64,000 nt of DNA from Actinomycetota bacterium (GTDB lineage: Bacteria; Actinomycetota; Thermoleophilia; Gaiellales; Gaiellaceae): positions 1 to 64,000 of the forward strand of contig VAWH01000024.1 of NCBI GenBank assembly GCA_005888315.1, given 5' to 3'. The position numbers were made by a program, and so were the translations under genes. The notes under the pieces are model-generated. The model ran no database searches. It was not told the DNA's origin and was given only the letters and a program-made list of their open reading frames with translations. Below are positions 49,791-58,400 of this stretch, piece after piece; position 1 is the first letter of the stretch, and each line of letters begins with the position of its first letter.

Positions 49791-52700
49791 CTACGGCCTC
49801 AGGACTGCGCGCCTCGGTCCCGCGAGGAAGCCGGCCTCGACGAGCAGCGGCATCGCGTCGCTCTCCGTGACCGGCTCGCCGTCGAAGCGCTCGACTGCGA
49901 GGCGCTTCTTCAAGCCCTGGCTCCGGACGTGCGCGACCAGGGCGAAGAGCGCCGGCTTGAGCCAGCTCTCGTCGGGGTCGCGGAGCGGGACCAGCGAGCG
50001 CCCCCCGCGCTCGACGAACAGGGCGGGCTCGCCGCCGAGCAGGACGACCCGGGCGCCGGCGACGCGGGCGGCTCGCGCCCCCGCTCGCTTCGGCCACGGC
50101 AGGGCGGCCCCGTAGGGCTGTGCCGGGTCGGCAGCCGCGAGAACGAGCACGTCCGGCTCATCGCCTTCGCGCGGTCTGAGCTCGCGCAGCCGTTCGACTG
50201 CGCCGCCGAGTGCGAACTGGGCGCCGCCGAGGCCCTCGACAAAGTAGCCGCGCCGGCAGAGGCCGAGCGTCTCGAGCGCCTTCAGCTCGCCGTAAACCGC
50301 CCCGTAGCCACCCGGGATCCCCTCCGCGCGTACACCGTCGCGCGTGACGATTCCCTGCCGCTCGAGCAGCAGCTCCGCGAGCGCCCGCCGATCCGGACCG
50401 GTCCCGGGACCTGGTCCCGAGACAGGGCCGAAGAGGCGTTCCGTTCGCGACCAGCGGCCCTGCGTCGCCGTGATCTCGCTGGCCCGGTGGCGCGAGAAGC
50501 GCCGCGGCCGCCGCTGCGGCTTCGGCACCCCGTAGCGGCGTCCGGCCCGCAGGGGCTGCCAGGCGTCGTTCGTGACCTCGCCGGCCCAGACGAGATCCCA
50601 AAGCGCGGGCAGCGCCTGCTCGGTCTCGAGGCCCGTCTCCGCCAGCAGGTCGAACCAGAACAGGGCGTTTCCGTCGAGGGCCTCGCGCAGGCGATCGAGG
50701 AGCTCGCCTTCGGGCCGATCGGCGGCGGCCACTTGCCCCAACACGGGTGCGTCGTCGCGGAAGTAGACGGCGACGCGGTCGAGGCCGGCGCCGACCCAGA
50801 CGACCTCGCCGGACGCGCAGAGCTGGTCGAGCTGCGCCGGCGCGTAGCCGGGAACGCGCCGCGGCAGTACCTCAGACTCCCAAAGCGACACAGGCAGAGC
50901 GAGGGCCTGGAGAGGTACCAGGGCTTCGCGAAGCGAAGCCCTGCGATCGATCCCGTGCCAGCTCGGCAGGAAGCGTCCCAGCGAGGCCTGCTCGGCGGGC
51001 TCGACTTCCTTCCGCAGCGCGGCCAGCGATGCGCGCCGCAGTCGCCGGAGGACGTCGGGGTCGCACCACTCGCGCTCCACGCCGCCGGGCCGCAGCTCGC
51101 CGCGGACGAGGAGCTCCTCGCGCTCGAGCTCGTGCAGGACCCCCTCGACGTCGATCCCGAAGCGCTCGTTCGCCTGAGCGGTCGTGAATGGACCGCGTCC
51201 CTTCGCATAGCGCAGCACCAGCCCGCGCAGCGGCTGTTCGCCGCCTTCGAGGTAGACGTCAGGCAGTCCTGAAGGCGGCATGACGCCGAGCGCGTCGCGG
51301 TACCGGCCCGCGTCCTCCGCGGCGATCAGCCGCTCTTCGCCCGCAACCCGAACCTGGAGCGCGCGCCGCTCGGCGACGAGGATCGCCGCAAAAGCTTCGT
51401 CGTACTCCCCGGATGCGCGGTCGCCCCGTAGTCGCAGGAGGTCGTGCAGCTCGTCGGGATTTCGTGGCTCCCCGCGCAGCTGCGACTCGACCTCCTCGAC
51501 CGCGTCAGCGTCCAGCAGATCGCGGAGCTCTTCCTGGCCCAGCAGCTCCCGCAGCAGCTCGCGGTCGAGCGACAGCGCCTGGGCACGCCGCTCGGCGGGA
51601 GGCGTGTCGTCCTCGTACATGTAGGTCGCCACGTAGTCGAAGAGGAGCGAGGCCGAATAGGGCGAGGCCGACGGTGTCTCGACGTCGACGAGGTCGAGCT
51701 GCCGCGAGCGCAGGCCCTGGAGCAGCCGCTTCAGCGACGGCAGGTCGAAGACGTCCTGCAGGCATTCGCGATAGGTCTCGAGGATGACCGGGAAGGCCGG
51801 ATACTTGCGCGCGACCTGGAGGAGAGACTGCGCCTTCAGCCGCTGCTGCCAAAGCGGCGTCCGCTGGTCGGGCCGCCTCCGCGGGATCAGCAGCGCCCGC
51901 GCCGCGTTCTCGCGGAAGCGCGCCCCGAAGAGCGCCGAGTCGCCGACCTCGTTGACGACCAGGTCCTCGATCTCCTCGGGATCGATCAGCACGAGGTCGC
52001 TGGGCGGCGCGGCGTCGGCGTCGGGGAGGTGGATCGCGATCCCGTCGTCCGACCAGATCGCGTTGGCATCGAGGCCGAGTGACTCGCGCACGCGGGCCGC
52101 CAGCGCCAGCGCCCAGGGCGCGTGCACGCGGGCTCCGAACGGCGTCAGGATGCAGAGCCGCCAGTCGCCGATCTCGTCGCGGAAGCGCTCGACCACCACG
52201 GTTCGGTCCGATGGAACCGCGCGGGTCGCGGCTTCCTGCTCTCGCAGGAAGCCTAGGAGGTTGTTGGCCGCGCGCTCGTCTAGCGCATGCTCCCGGCGGA
52301 GCGTCTCTAGCGCTTTCGCCTGCGAAAGCGCGAGTACCGCGCGGGTGACCGCGCCGACGGCCTCGCCGAGCTCGTAGGGCCTCCCCACTCCCTCGCCGCG
52401 CCAGAACGGCACCGCTCCCGGTACGCCGGGAGCCGGAGAGACGAGCACTCGGTCGCGCGTGATCTCCTCGATCCGCCAGGTCGAGGCGCCGAGCAGGAAG
52501 GTCTGGCCGGCTCGGGCCTCGTAGACCATCTCCTCGTCGAGCTCTCCGACCCGGCCGCCGCCGTCGACCAGGTGCACGCCGAAGAGGCCGCGGTCGGGGA
52601 TTGTCCCCGCGTTGGTGACGGCGAGGCGGCGTGCTCCCTGCCGACCCCGGACGACGCCGGCCGTCCGGTCCCAGACGATCCGCGGCCGCAGCTCCGCGAA

Positions 52701-54137
52701 CTCGTCCGACGGGTAGCGGCCGGCGAGCATGTCCAGGACATTCTCGAGCTGGACGCGCGAGAGCTCGGAGAAGGGATAGGCCCTGCGGACGAGCTGGTGG
52801 AGTTCGCCGACCTCGACCTCCTCATCCGCGCAGATCGCGACGATCTGCTGCGCGAGCACGTCGAGCGGATTGCGCGGGATCACGGTCTCCTCGATCGCCC
52901 CCTCGCGCATTTGCTTGGCGACCACCGCCGCCTCGAGCAGGTCGGCCCGGAATTTGGGGAAGATGCGGCCCTTCGAGACGGCGCCCAGCTCGTGCCCTGC
53001 GCGGCCGATTCGCTGCAGTCCCCGCGCCACGGACTTCGGGCTCTCGACCTGGATCACGAGATCGACGGCGCCCATGTCGATCCCGAGCTCGAGCGACGAG
53101 GTCGCGACCAGGCACGGGATCTCGCCCTTCTTCAGGAGCTCCTCGACGTCGAGCCGCTGCTCCCGAGCCAGGGAGCCGTGGTGGGCGCGCGCGATCTCGA
53201 CCGGCTCGTCCCGGTCTTCCCGCGGCGTCGCTTGCGATGCCGCGTCGGAGGGCGTGGCGGCTTCGCCGCCGCGGCCGTTTTCCCAGTGGAGCTCGTTCAG
53301 ACGCAGCGCCAGTCGCTCCGCCAGGCGGCGGTTGTTGACGAAGACGATGGTCGAGCGGTGCTCGGAGACGAGCTTCAGGATCTCGGGGTAGATCGACGGC
53401 CAGACGGAGTTGTAGGAGCCTTCCTCCGGCACCGTCATGTCGTCCAGCGGCACAACGATCTCGAGGTCGAGCTCCTTGGCTCGTCCCGCGTCGACGAGCT
53501 GGATGTCTCGTGCGCCCGAGACGAAGCGTCCGATCTCCTCCAGCGGGCGCTGTGTGGCCGACAGTCCGATCCGCTGGACAGGTCCAGGGACCGCGTCCCG
53601 AGACATGACCAGGCGGTCGAGCCGCTCGACTGACAGCGCCAAGTGTGCGCCGCGCTTCGTCCCGGCAACCGCGTGCACCTCGTCCAGGATCAGCGTCTCG
53701 ACACCGCGGAGGATCTCCCGAGCCTGCGAGGTCAGCATCAGGAAGAGCGACTCAGGCGTCGTGATCAGGATGTCCGGCGGGTGGCGGAGCATCCGCTGAC
53801 GCTCCTTCTGTGGCGTGTCGCCGGTACGGACGGCGACGGTCAGCTCCGACTGCAGCCCGGCGAGCGGCCCGCGGAGGTTGCGCTCGATGTCGTAGTTGAG
53901 CGCCTTCAGCGGCGAGACGTAGAGGAGGCGGAGTCCCTGGCCCGGCTCGGGGGTCAGCTTGTCGATCCCGTAGAGGAAGGCCGCGAGCGTCTTGCCCGAG
54001 CCGGTCGGCGCCTGGATCAGCGTGTGCTTGCCGGTCGCGATCGCGGGCCAGCCGAGCGCCTGCGCCGGCGTCGGCTCGGAGAAGGTGCGCTCGAACCAGG
54101 CGCGCGTCTCTGGGCTGAAAGGCGCGAGCGGCTCCAT
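49791..54137 (-). CDS. lhr: Lhr-type large ATP-dependent helicase
   Basis: 1448 residues. Superfamily 2 motifs: APTGSGKT (43-50), DEVH (152-155), then motif V/VI (ATSSLELGIDMGAVDLVIQ and QRIGRAGH). The large Lhr-specific C-terminal half follows, as in the ~1500-residue mycobacterial and E. coli enzymes. These are 3'-5' DNA/RNA-DNA helicases linked to crosslink and alkylation repair. The coding sequence holds several perfect palindromes, and a Pro/Ser/Ala-rich insert after HWENGRGGEA resembles a repeat insertion. ATG 54137 has TACCCT 7 nt upstream. Followed by the Nei-like gene. Confidence 0.93.
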   Translation of the reverse strand: MEPLAPFSPETRAWFERTFSEPTPAQALGWPAIATGKHTLIQAPTGSGKTLAAFLYGIDKLTPEPGQGLRLLYVSPLKALNYDIERNLRGPLAGLQSELTVAVRTGDTPQKERQRMLRHPPDILITTPESLFLMLTSQAREILRGVETLILDEVHAVAGTKRGAHLALSVERLDRLVMSRDAVPGPVQRIGLSATQRPLEEIGRFVSGARDIQLVDAGRAKELDLEIVVPLDDMTVPEEGSYNSVWPSIYPEILKLVSEHRSTIVFVNNRRLAERLALRLNELHWENGRGGEAATPSDAASQATPREDRDEPVEIARAHHGSLAREQRLDVEELLKKGEIPCLVATSSLELGIDMGAVDLVIQVESPKSVARGLQRIGRAGHELGAVSKGRIFPKFRADLLEAAVVAKQMREGAIEETVIPRNPLDVLAQQIVAICADEEVEVGELHQLVRRAYPFSELSRVQLENVLDMLAGRYPSDEFAELRPRIVWDRTAGVVRGRQGARRLAVTNAGTIPDRGLFGVHLVDGGGRVGELDEEMVYEARAGQTFLLGASTWRIEEITRDRVLVSPAPGVPGAVPFWRGEGVGRPYELGEAVGAVTRAVLALSQAKALETLRREHALDERAANNLLGFLREQEAATRAVPSDRTVVVERFRDEIGDWRLCILTPFGARVHAPWALALAARVRESLGLDANAIWSDDGIAIHLPDADAAPPSDLVLIDPEEIEDLVVNEVGDSALFGARFRENAARALLIPRRRPDQRTPLWQQRLKAQSLLQVARKYPAFPVILETYRECLQDVFDLPSLKRLLQGLRSRQLDLVDVETPSASPYSASLLFDYVATYMYEDDTPPAERRAQALSLDRELLRELLGQEELRDLLDADAVEEVESQLRGEPRNPDELHDLLRLRGDRASGEYDEAFAAILVAERRALQVRVAGEERLIAAEDAGRYRDALGVMPPSGLPDVYLEGGEQPLRGLVLRYAKGRGPFTTAQANERFGIDVEGVLHELEREELLVRGELRPGGVEREWCDPDVLRRLRRASLAALRKEVEPAEQASLGRFLPSWHGIDRRASLREALVPLQALALPVSLWESEVLPRRVPGYAPAQLDQLCASGEVVWVGAGLDRVAVYFRDDAPVLGQVAAADRPEGELLDRLREALDGNALFWFDLLAETGLETEQALPALWDLVWAGEVTNDAWQPLRAGRRYGVPKPQRRPRRFSRHRASEITATQGRWSRTERLFGPVSGPGPGTGPDRRALAELLLERQGIVTRDGVRAEGIPGGYGAVYGELKALETLGLCRRGYFVEGLGGAQFALGGAVERLRELRPREGDEPDVLVLAAADPAQPYGAALPWPKRAGARAARVAGARVVLLGGEPALFVERGGRSLVPLRDPDESWLKPALFALVAHVRSQGLKKRLAVERFDGEPVTESDAMPLLVEAGFLAGPRRAVLRP

Positions 54138-54144
54138 GCCGCCC

Positions 54145-54150
54145 AGGGTA
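54145..54150 (-). promoter_or_regulatory. Leaderless -10 box, lhr
   Basis: TACCCT on the minus strand ends 7 nt before ATG 54137. Confidence 0.45.
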
Positions 54151-54151
54151 T

Positions 54152-54649
54152 CTAGGCGGGCTGGCGCCGAGGCGACTCCGCGACATCGCCGGCCAGAGCG
54201 GAACGTAGGGCGTCGACATCGCGACGGAAATCGTCCTCGGGCTGCGGCGGCGGCGGGTGCTCCGGATGCGGGAACGGCCAGCCGGGACGCGGATCGTCGG
54301 CGTACCGAGGCATCACGTGCGTGTGCAGGTGGGGAAGCGAGTTGCCGAGGACTTCGTAATTCATCTTCACAGGTCTGAGCACTGTCTCGATCGCGCGGCC
54401 GACCGCGAGTACTTCGAGCCAGTACTGCGCAGCCTCGTCAGCCGAGAGCTCGGTGGGCTCCGCGACGTGACGGCCGCGCCAGGTCGCGATCGTGTAGCCG
54501 CGCTGCCTTCCGTCCCGCTGGAGGTAGGCATCGAGGGCTTTGCCTTTGAAAATCCGCAGTCCGAATTCGTTCTCCTCGGGCCTCCCCTCGGCGCACATCG
54601 CACAGCCTTCGCCCCGGCGGAGGGCGTAGAACGATTCGGGCCACTCCAC
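54152..54649 (-). CDS. HIT-family hydrolase/transferase
   Basis: 165 residues. The histidine triad is visible as LPHLHTHVMPR. An N-terminal Cys pair (EGCAMCAEG) is usual for zinc-containing HIT proteins. HIT enzymes hydrolyse or transfer nucleotides from AMP-linked substrates; the physiological substrate is unknown. GTG 54649 has TAACGT exactly 6 nt upstream. It is divergent from another HIT-like gene with only 26 bp between the start codons. Confidence 0.87.
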   Translation of the reverse strand: MEWPESFYALRRGEGCAMCAEGRPEENEFGLRIFKGKALDAYLQRDGRQRGYTIATWRGRHVAEPTELSADEAAQYWLEVLAVGRAIETVLRPVKMNYEVLGNSLPHLHTHVMPRYADDPRPGWPFPHPEHPPPPQPEDDFRRDVDALRSALAGDVAESPRRQPA

Positions 54650-54655
54650 GGCGCG

Positions 54656-54661
54656 ACGTTA
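54656..54661 (-). promoter_or_regulatory. Leaderless -10 box, HIT gene
   Basis: TAACGT on the minus strand ends exactly 6 nt before GTG 54649. It overlaps by 2 nt the -10 box of the divergent HIT-like gene. Confidence 0.5.
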
Positions 54662-54665
54662 GCAT
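54660..54665 (+). promoter_or_regulatory. Probable -10 box, HIT-like gene
   Basis: TAGCAT on the plus strand ends 10 nt before GTG 54676 and overlaps the divergent HIT -10 box at 54660-54661. Confidence 0.4.
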
Positions 54666-54675
54666 CGCCTCGACA

Positions 54676-55242
54676 GTGCCCGAGACGCCAGAACAGTTCC
54701 ATGAACGCGTGGCGAACGACCTCCGCATGCCACCCGTCGAGGAATGGGAATCGTTTCCATTCGACGGCGACATGCGGCCGCGGACGCTTCAGCCGCCGAT
54801 CGGGCGAGAGGAGCCGCGGTACGGCGAGGGCGGCGTGGAGTGTCGCGCCTGCGAGCAGGCCGACCACGAGTTCCTGTGGACGAACGAGCGGTGGCGGTTG
54901 CGGGCGGTCGGGCCGACCGGCCTCCCGGTCGTCTTGATTCTCGAACCGCGTGAGCATTACGCCGAGCCGGGGGACCTTCCGGACGCCCTTGCTGCCGAGT
55001 GCGGCGTCCTGCTCTCCCGAATCGAGCGCGCGGTCCGGGGCGTCGGCGAGATCGGCCGCGTGCACGTCTGCCGCTGGGGCGACGGCTCGGAGCACCTGCA
55101 TTGGTGGTTCATGGCTCGGCCCGCGCGGATCCCCCAGCTGATCGGGAGCTTCGCGGCGATCTGGGACGACATCGTCCCGCCGGTCCCCGAAGAGATCTGG
55201 CACGAGAGCCTCGACGCGGTTCGCGCGACTCTCGCCGAATGA
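54676..55242 (+). CDS. HIT-like (GalT/HIT superfamily) protein
   Basis: 188 residues. The active-site-like segment EHLHWWFMARP replaces a canonical triad: only HLH followed by WW is present. A Cys pair CRACEQADHEFLW and the WRLRAVGPTGLPVVLILEPREH strand match HIT folds. It may bind nucleotides without the classic catalysis. Start GTG 54676 is close behind the shared divergent promoter region. The substrate is unknown; pairing with a true HIT protein across a shared promoter suggests a linked role. Confidence 0.7.
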   Translation: MPETPEQFHERVANDLRMPPVEEWESFPFDGDMRPRTLQPPIGREEPRYGEGGVECRACEQADHEFLWTNERWRLRAVGPTGLPVVLILEPREHYAEPGDLPDALAAECGVLLSRIERAVRGVGEIGRVHVCRWGDGSEHLHWWFMARPARIPQLIGSFAAIWDDIVPPVPEEIWHESLDAVRATLAE

Positions 55243-55249
55243 GCTCGCT

Positions 55250-55462
55250 CTAGCGGCCGCCGTAGAGAAAATAGATGGTCATTGCGATCGCCAGCACGAT
55301 CACGACGACCACGCCGACGAAGAGCGTCACGCCGGTGATCGCGATCAGCGGCGTCCTCGCGCTCCGGCCGCGCTCCGCCTCGGCCTCGAGCTCCTTCGCC
55401 GTCTCGATCGGATGCTCGAGTGACTCGACGACCTCCTTCGCCTTCTCGATCGGATCTGCCAT
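55250..55462 (-). CDS. Small single-pass membrane protein
   Basis: 70 residues. A charged N-terminal helix (EKAKEVVESLEHPIETAKELE) is followed by one membrane helix (TPLIAITGVTLFVGVVVVIV and onward) and a short tail. Function unknown. ATG 55462; the near-box TACGAC lies 6 nt upstream. Divergent from the P-loop kinase gene. Confidence 0.65.
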   Translation of the reverse strand: MADPIEKAKEVVESLEHPIETAKELEAEAERGRSARTPLIAITGVTLFVGVVVVIVLAIAMTIYFLYGGR

Positions 55463-55492
55463 GGACTCGTCGTACCCGGCCGCGCCGCTGCC

Positions 55493-55498
55493 TACGCT
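55493..55498 (+). promoter_or_regulatory. Leaderless -10 box, P-loop kinase
   Basis: TACGCT ends exactly 6 nt before GTG 55505. Confidence 0.5.
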
Positions 55499-55504
55499 TG
55501 CTCC

Positions 55505-56023
55505 GTGCGCGTCAACGTCAAGGGGATCAGCGGCTCCGGGAAGAGCACGTTCTCGCGCGAGCTGGCCGACCGGCTGGGCGTGCCCTACCTGGAGATCGAC
55601 GCGATCCACCATGGCCCGAACTGGACGGAGGCGAGTGCCGAGGAGCTGCAGGCGCGCATCCGCAAATTCATGGCGAGCGCGCGGGACGGCTGGGTGATCG
55701 ACGGCAACTACGAGAGCAAGCTTGGCGACCTCGTGCTCGGCGCCGCCGACAAGATCGTCTGGCTCGACCCGCCGCTGCGGGTCTCGCTGCGGCGGCTCTG
55801 GCGGCGCACGGTCACGCGAATCCGCGACCAGGTCGAGCTCTGGGGCGGCAATCGCGAGAGCTGGCGCGGCGGCTTCTGGGGCCGCGACTCTCTGTTCGTT
55901 TGGACGCTTCGCTCGTGGCTCCGCCACCGCCGTCAGTGGCCGCGGAAGTTCGCGGGCGACCCACGTGTCGTGCGGCTGCGCTCGGCGGACGACGCTCGCC
56001 GCTGGCTCGAGCTGCAGGGGTAG
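55505..56023 (+). CDS. P-loop nucleotide kinase-like protein
   Basis: 172 residues. The P-loop GISGSGKST is at about 7-15, then VPYLEIDAIHHGPNWTEAS and WVIDGNYESKLGD. The lid-like part is LRRLWRRTVTRIRDQVELWGGNRESW. This matches the small adenylate-kinase-like group often annotated as FlaR-like or DNA topology modulation proteins. The true substrate is unknown. The gene is followed after 10 bp by the HhH-GPD glycosylase. Confidence 0.8.
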   Translation: MRVNVKGISGSGKSTFSRELADRLGVPYLEIDAIHHGPNWTEASAEELQARIRKFMASARDGWVIDGNYESKLGDLVLGAADKIVWLDPPLRVSLRRLWRRTVTRIRDQVELWGGNRESWRGGFWGRDSLFVWTLRSWLRHRRQWPRKFAGDPRVVRLRSADDARRWLELQG

Positions 56024-56026
56024 GCT
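56021..56026 (+). promoter_or_regulatory. Possible leaderless -10 box, HhH-GPD gene
   Basis: TAGGCT ends 7 nt before ATG 56034; its first three bases are the stop codon of the kinase gene. Confidence 0.45.
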
Positions 56027-56033
56027 CTCAACC

Positions 56034-56603
56034 ATGGCCGCGACGACGACGCCTGACCGGCTTCATTACACCGGCAACGACGAGGCCGACCGGCTGCTTG
56101 CGACCGAGCCGTTCGCCCTGCTGATGGGCATGGCGCTCGACCAGCAGGTCCCCGTGCAGACCGCGTTCAGCGGACCGTTGAAGCTCAAGCAGCGGCTCGG
56201 GACGCTCGACCCGGGCAAGATCGCCGCGACCGATCCCGCGAAGCTCGAAGCCGCGTTCCGCGAGAAGCCGGCCATCCACCGGTTCCCGGGCAACATGGCG
56301 CGCCGTGTTCAGGACCTGGCCTCGATCGTCGTCGAGGAATACGGCGGCGACGCCGCCCGCGTCTGGGCCGACGCCTCGGACGGCGCCGAGCTGCGCCGGC
56401 GGATCTCGGCGCTGCCCGGCTTCGGCGAGATGAAGATCAAGGCTTTCGGCGCGATCCTGGCGAAGCGGTTCGGGATCGAGGCTGCCCGCGACCTGGCGCC
56501 GAATCACCCGACGCTCGGCGACGTCGACTCCCCCGAGGCGCTCGAGGCCTACCAGGCCAAGAAGCGCGCCTACAAGGCGCAGCTCAAGGCACAGCAGCAG
56601 TAG
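56034..56603 (+). CDS. HhH-GPD-type base excision repair protein
   Basis: 189 residues. ALLMGMALDQQVPVQTAFSGP resembles the N-terminal helix of HhH-GPD glycosylases, and the hairpin is LPGFGEMKIKAFGAILAKRFG. It belongs to a known actinobacterial family of small HhH-GPD proteins. The catalytic Asp after the hairpin is not obvious, and there is no iron-sulfur Cys cluster. The substrate lesion is unknown. Probably also cotranscribed with the kinase gene. Confidence 0.83.
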   Translation: MAATTTPDRLHYTGNDEADRLLATEPFALLMGMALDQQVPVQTAFSGPLKLKQRLGTLDPGKIAATDPAKLEAAFREKPAIHRFPGNMARRVQDLASIVVEEYGGDAARVWADASDGAELRRRISALPGFGEMKIKAFGAILAKRFGIEAARDLAPNHPTLGDVDSPEALEAYQAKKRAYKAQLKAQQQ

Positions 56604-56619
56604 CGCCGATACCACCGGG

Positions 56620-57534
56620 ATGCGAGCCGCCCGGATCTTCGCCGTCATGCTTTCGGTCGCCGTTCTGCCGGGCGCTGCAGCTGCGCTGCGCCTGCCAAGT
56701 GCACCGCGCTGCCCCGTCTTCCCCCGCTCGAGCCCCTGGAACCGGCGCGTCGACCGCCTCCCCGTCGCGGCGAATTCGGCGACGCTGGTCCAGTCGATCG
56801 GGCTCGCGGCGGGCCTGCACGCCGACTTCGGTTCCGGGACCTGGAACGGCGGGCCGATCGGGATCCCGTTCGACGTGGTCACTCGCGCGACGCGGCGGAC
56901 GAAGGTCTCGTTCGAATATGCGGACGAGAGCGATCGCGTCGGCTACCCGATTCCGAAGCGCGTTCACATTGAGTACGGCAGCGACCACCACGCCCTGCTC
57001 GTCGAGCGGGACGCATGCCGGCTCTACGAGCTCGGCGGGCTGACGCGCGCGAGCGGTCGCTGGCGCGCCTGGGCGGGCGCCGTTTGGAATCTGCGTTCGA
57101 ACCGGCTGCGCCCCGCCGGCTGGACGTCCGCGGACGCGGCCGGTCTCCCGATCTTCCCCGGGCTAGCGCGCTGGGACGAGGTGAGGCGCGGCGTCATCGA
57201 CCACGCGCTGCGGTTCACCGCGCCGCGGACGCGACGGGCCTACATCTATCCAGCGCGGCATTACGCCAGTTCTTCGACCGATCCCTCGCTGCCGCCGATG
57301 GGCCTCCGCATGCGGCTGAAGGCGAGCTTCGACGTCCGGCCGTTTCCGCGCCAGGCGCGGATCGTACTGGTGGCGCTGAAGCACTACGGAATGCTGCTCG
57401 CCGACAACGGCGCCAGCTGGTACGTCAGCGGCGCGCCGAATCCCCGGTGGTCGAACGACCAGCTGCACACGCTCGGACGTGTGAAGGGCTCGGACTTCGA
57501 GGTCGTGGACGCGAGCTCGCTGCGGCCGCGCTAG
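56620..57534 (+). CDS. Secreted protein of unknown function
   Basis: 304 residues. A signal peptide (ARIFAVMLSVAVLPGAAAALR) precedes a domain starting CPVFPRSSPWNRRVDRLPVAANS and continuing HADFGSGTWNGGPIGIPFDVV, LRFTAPRTRRAYIYPARHYAS and MRLKASFDV. I have seen this signature in conserved bacterial hypothetical proteins; the pattern suggests an extracellular carbohydrate-related or adhesion role, but this is a guess. It lies 16 bp after the HhH-GPD gene, so it may be in its transcript. Confidence 0.72.
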   Translation: MRAARIFAVMLSVAVLPGAAAALRLPSAPRCPVFPRSSPWNRRVDRLPVAANSATLVQSIGLAAGLHADFGSGTWNGGPIGIPFDVVTRATRRTKVSFEYADESDRVGYPIPKRVHIEYGSDHHALLVERDACRLYELGGLTRASGRWRAWAGAVWNLRSNRLRPAGWTSADAAGLPIFPGLARWDEVRRGVIDHALRFTAPRTRRAYIYPARHYASSSTDPSLPPMGLRMRLKASFDVRPFPRQARIVLVALKHYGMLLADNGASWYVSGAPNPRWSNDQLHTLGRVKGSDFEVVDASSLRPR

Positions 57535-57758
57535 TCGCGCCGGTTCACGGCCGAGCCGCACGGCGGTTCGCACGAGGACTGTCCCCACGAACTGTCTGCA
57601 ACGGTCATGGCTAGTGCAATCAAAGTGTGACTCTTTGTCCCCAGCGCAAGCGCGAGCCCTGGGCAATCTGCGATGTTCGGTGGGCCGACGCGCGCGAGGG
57701 CTCGTCCCATCGGGACACCTCGACCGTGCGTTAGCCCCCGGTCCGAAAATCGGCGCGG
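57535..57758. other. Intergenic between convergent genes, holds a repeat
   Basis: No coding frame is supported. It contains the second copy of the REP-like repeat (57574-57635). The rest shows no clear hairpin or promoter. Confidence 0.5.
57574..57635. repeat. Dispersed REP-like repeat, copy 2
   Basis: 57574-57605 is the reverse complement of 26264-26295 with one mismatch, and AAAGTGTGACTCTT recurs at 57622-57635. Relative to the core, this 14-nt motif is inverted compared with copy 1, so the family is modular. Confidence 0.75.
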
Positions 57759-58394
57759 CTAGCGCGGATCCCCCCGGTCGACGTTCCAGTGCCTCCCGGC
57801 GGACGCGAGCCACCCGCCGTCATCGCGCGGCAGGAGCGCGTAGCGGCTGATCATCCGCTGCCCGCCTTCGTGATCGCCGTAGAGCAGGTCGACGGTCAGC
57901 GGCGAGCGCGCCTCGATCGCCCGGCGGGCAGCCGCGAACTCTGGAGTACCCGGATCCCGAAACGTGCCCTGCCAGAACCCGACGTCGCTGACCGGCACGT
58001 AGAGATCGCGTGTCAGGCGCGTGAAACCCTCGGGCTCCGCGTGCACGTTGTCGCGCCGAAGCTCCGGGATGAAGTTCCACCCGTGCAAGACCGCGATCCC
58101 GGCGCCGACGTTGCGGAGTGGGATCACGAGGTAGATCGCCGAGTCCCCCACCTCGGCCACCCCTCGACCGCCTTCCGCGACCACCCACTTGTCGTCGGCG
58201 AACCCGACCTTCTGCGGCGGATCGTCCAACTTCGAGGGAACCAACAGCGGGCGGAGCCCGGCCAGCAACGACCGCTCGGCGACCCGCGCAGCGCGATTGG
58301 CGGACCGCACCGAAGCGAACGTCGCCGCCGCGAGCACGAGCGTCCCGCCCGCGGTCGCCAGGGCCGAGATCGTCACCCAGTCGGTGGCCGGCAC
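57759..58394 (-). CDS. Membrane-anchored protein of unknown function
   Basis: 211 residues. An N-terminal helix (VTISALATAGGTLVLAAATFASV) probably anchors it, with a soluble domain (RPLLVPSKLDDPP, IYLVIPLRNVGAGIAVLHGW) that looks beta-rich. The layout is common for actinobacterial hypothetical proteins. GTG 58394 has TAGGAT exactly 6 nt upstream, supporting gene and start. Lies 9 bp after the FAD oxidoreductase on the same strand. Confidence 0.7.
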   Translation of the reverse strand: MPATDWVTISALATAGGTLVLAAATFASVRSANRAARVAERSLLAGLRPLLVPSKLDDPPQKVGFADDKWVVAEGGRGVAEVGDSAIYLVIPLRNVGAGIAVLHGWNFIPELRRDNVHAEPEGFTRLTRDLYVPVSDVGFWQGTFRDPGTPEFAAARRAIEARSPLTVDLLYGDHEGGQRMISRYALLPRDDGGWLASAGRHWNVDRGDPR

Positions 58395-58400
58395 GCGCCG

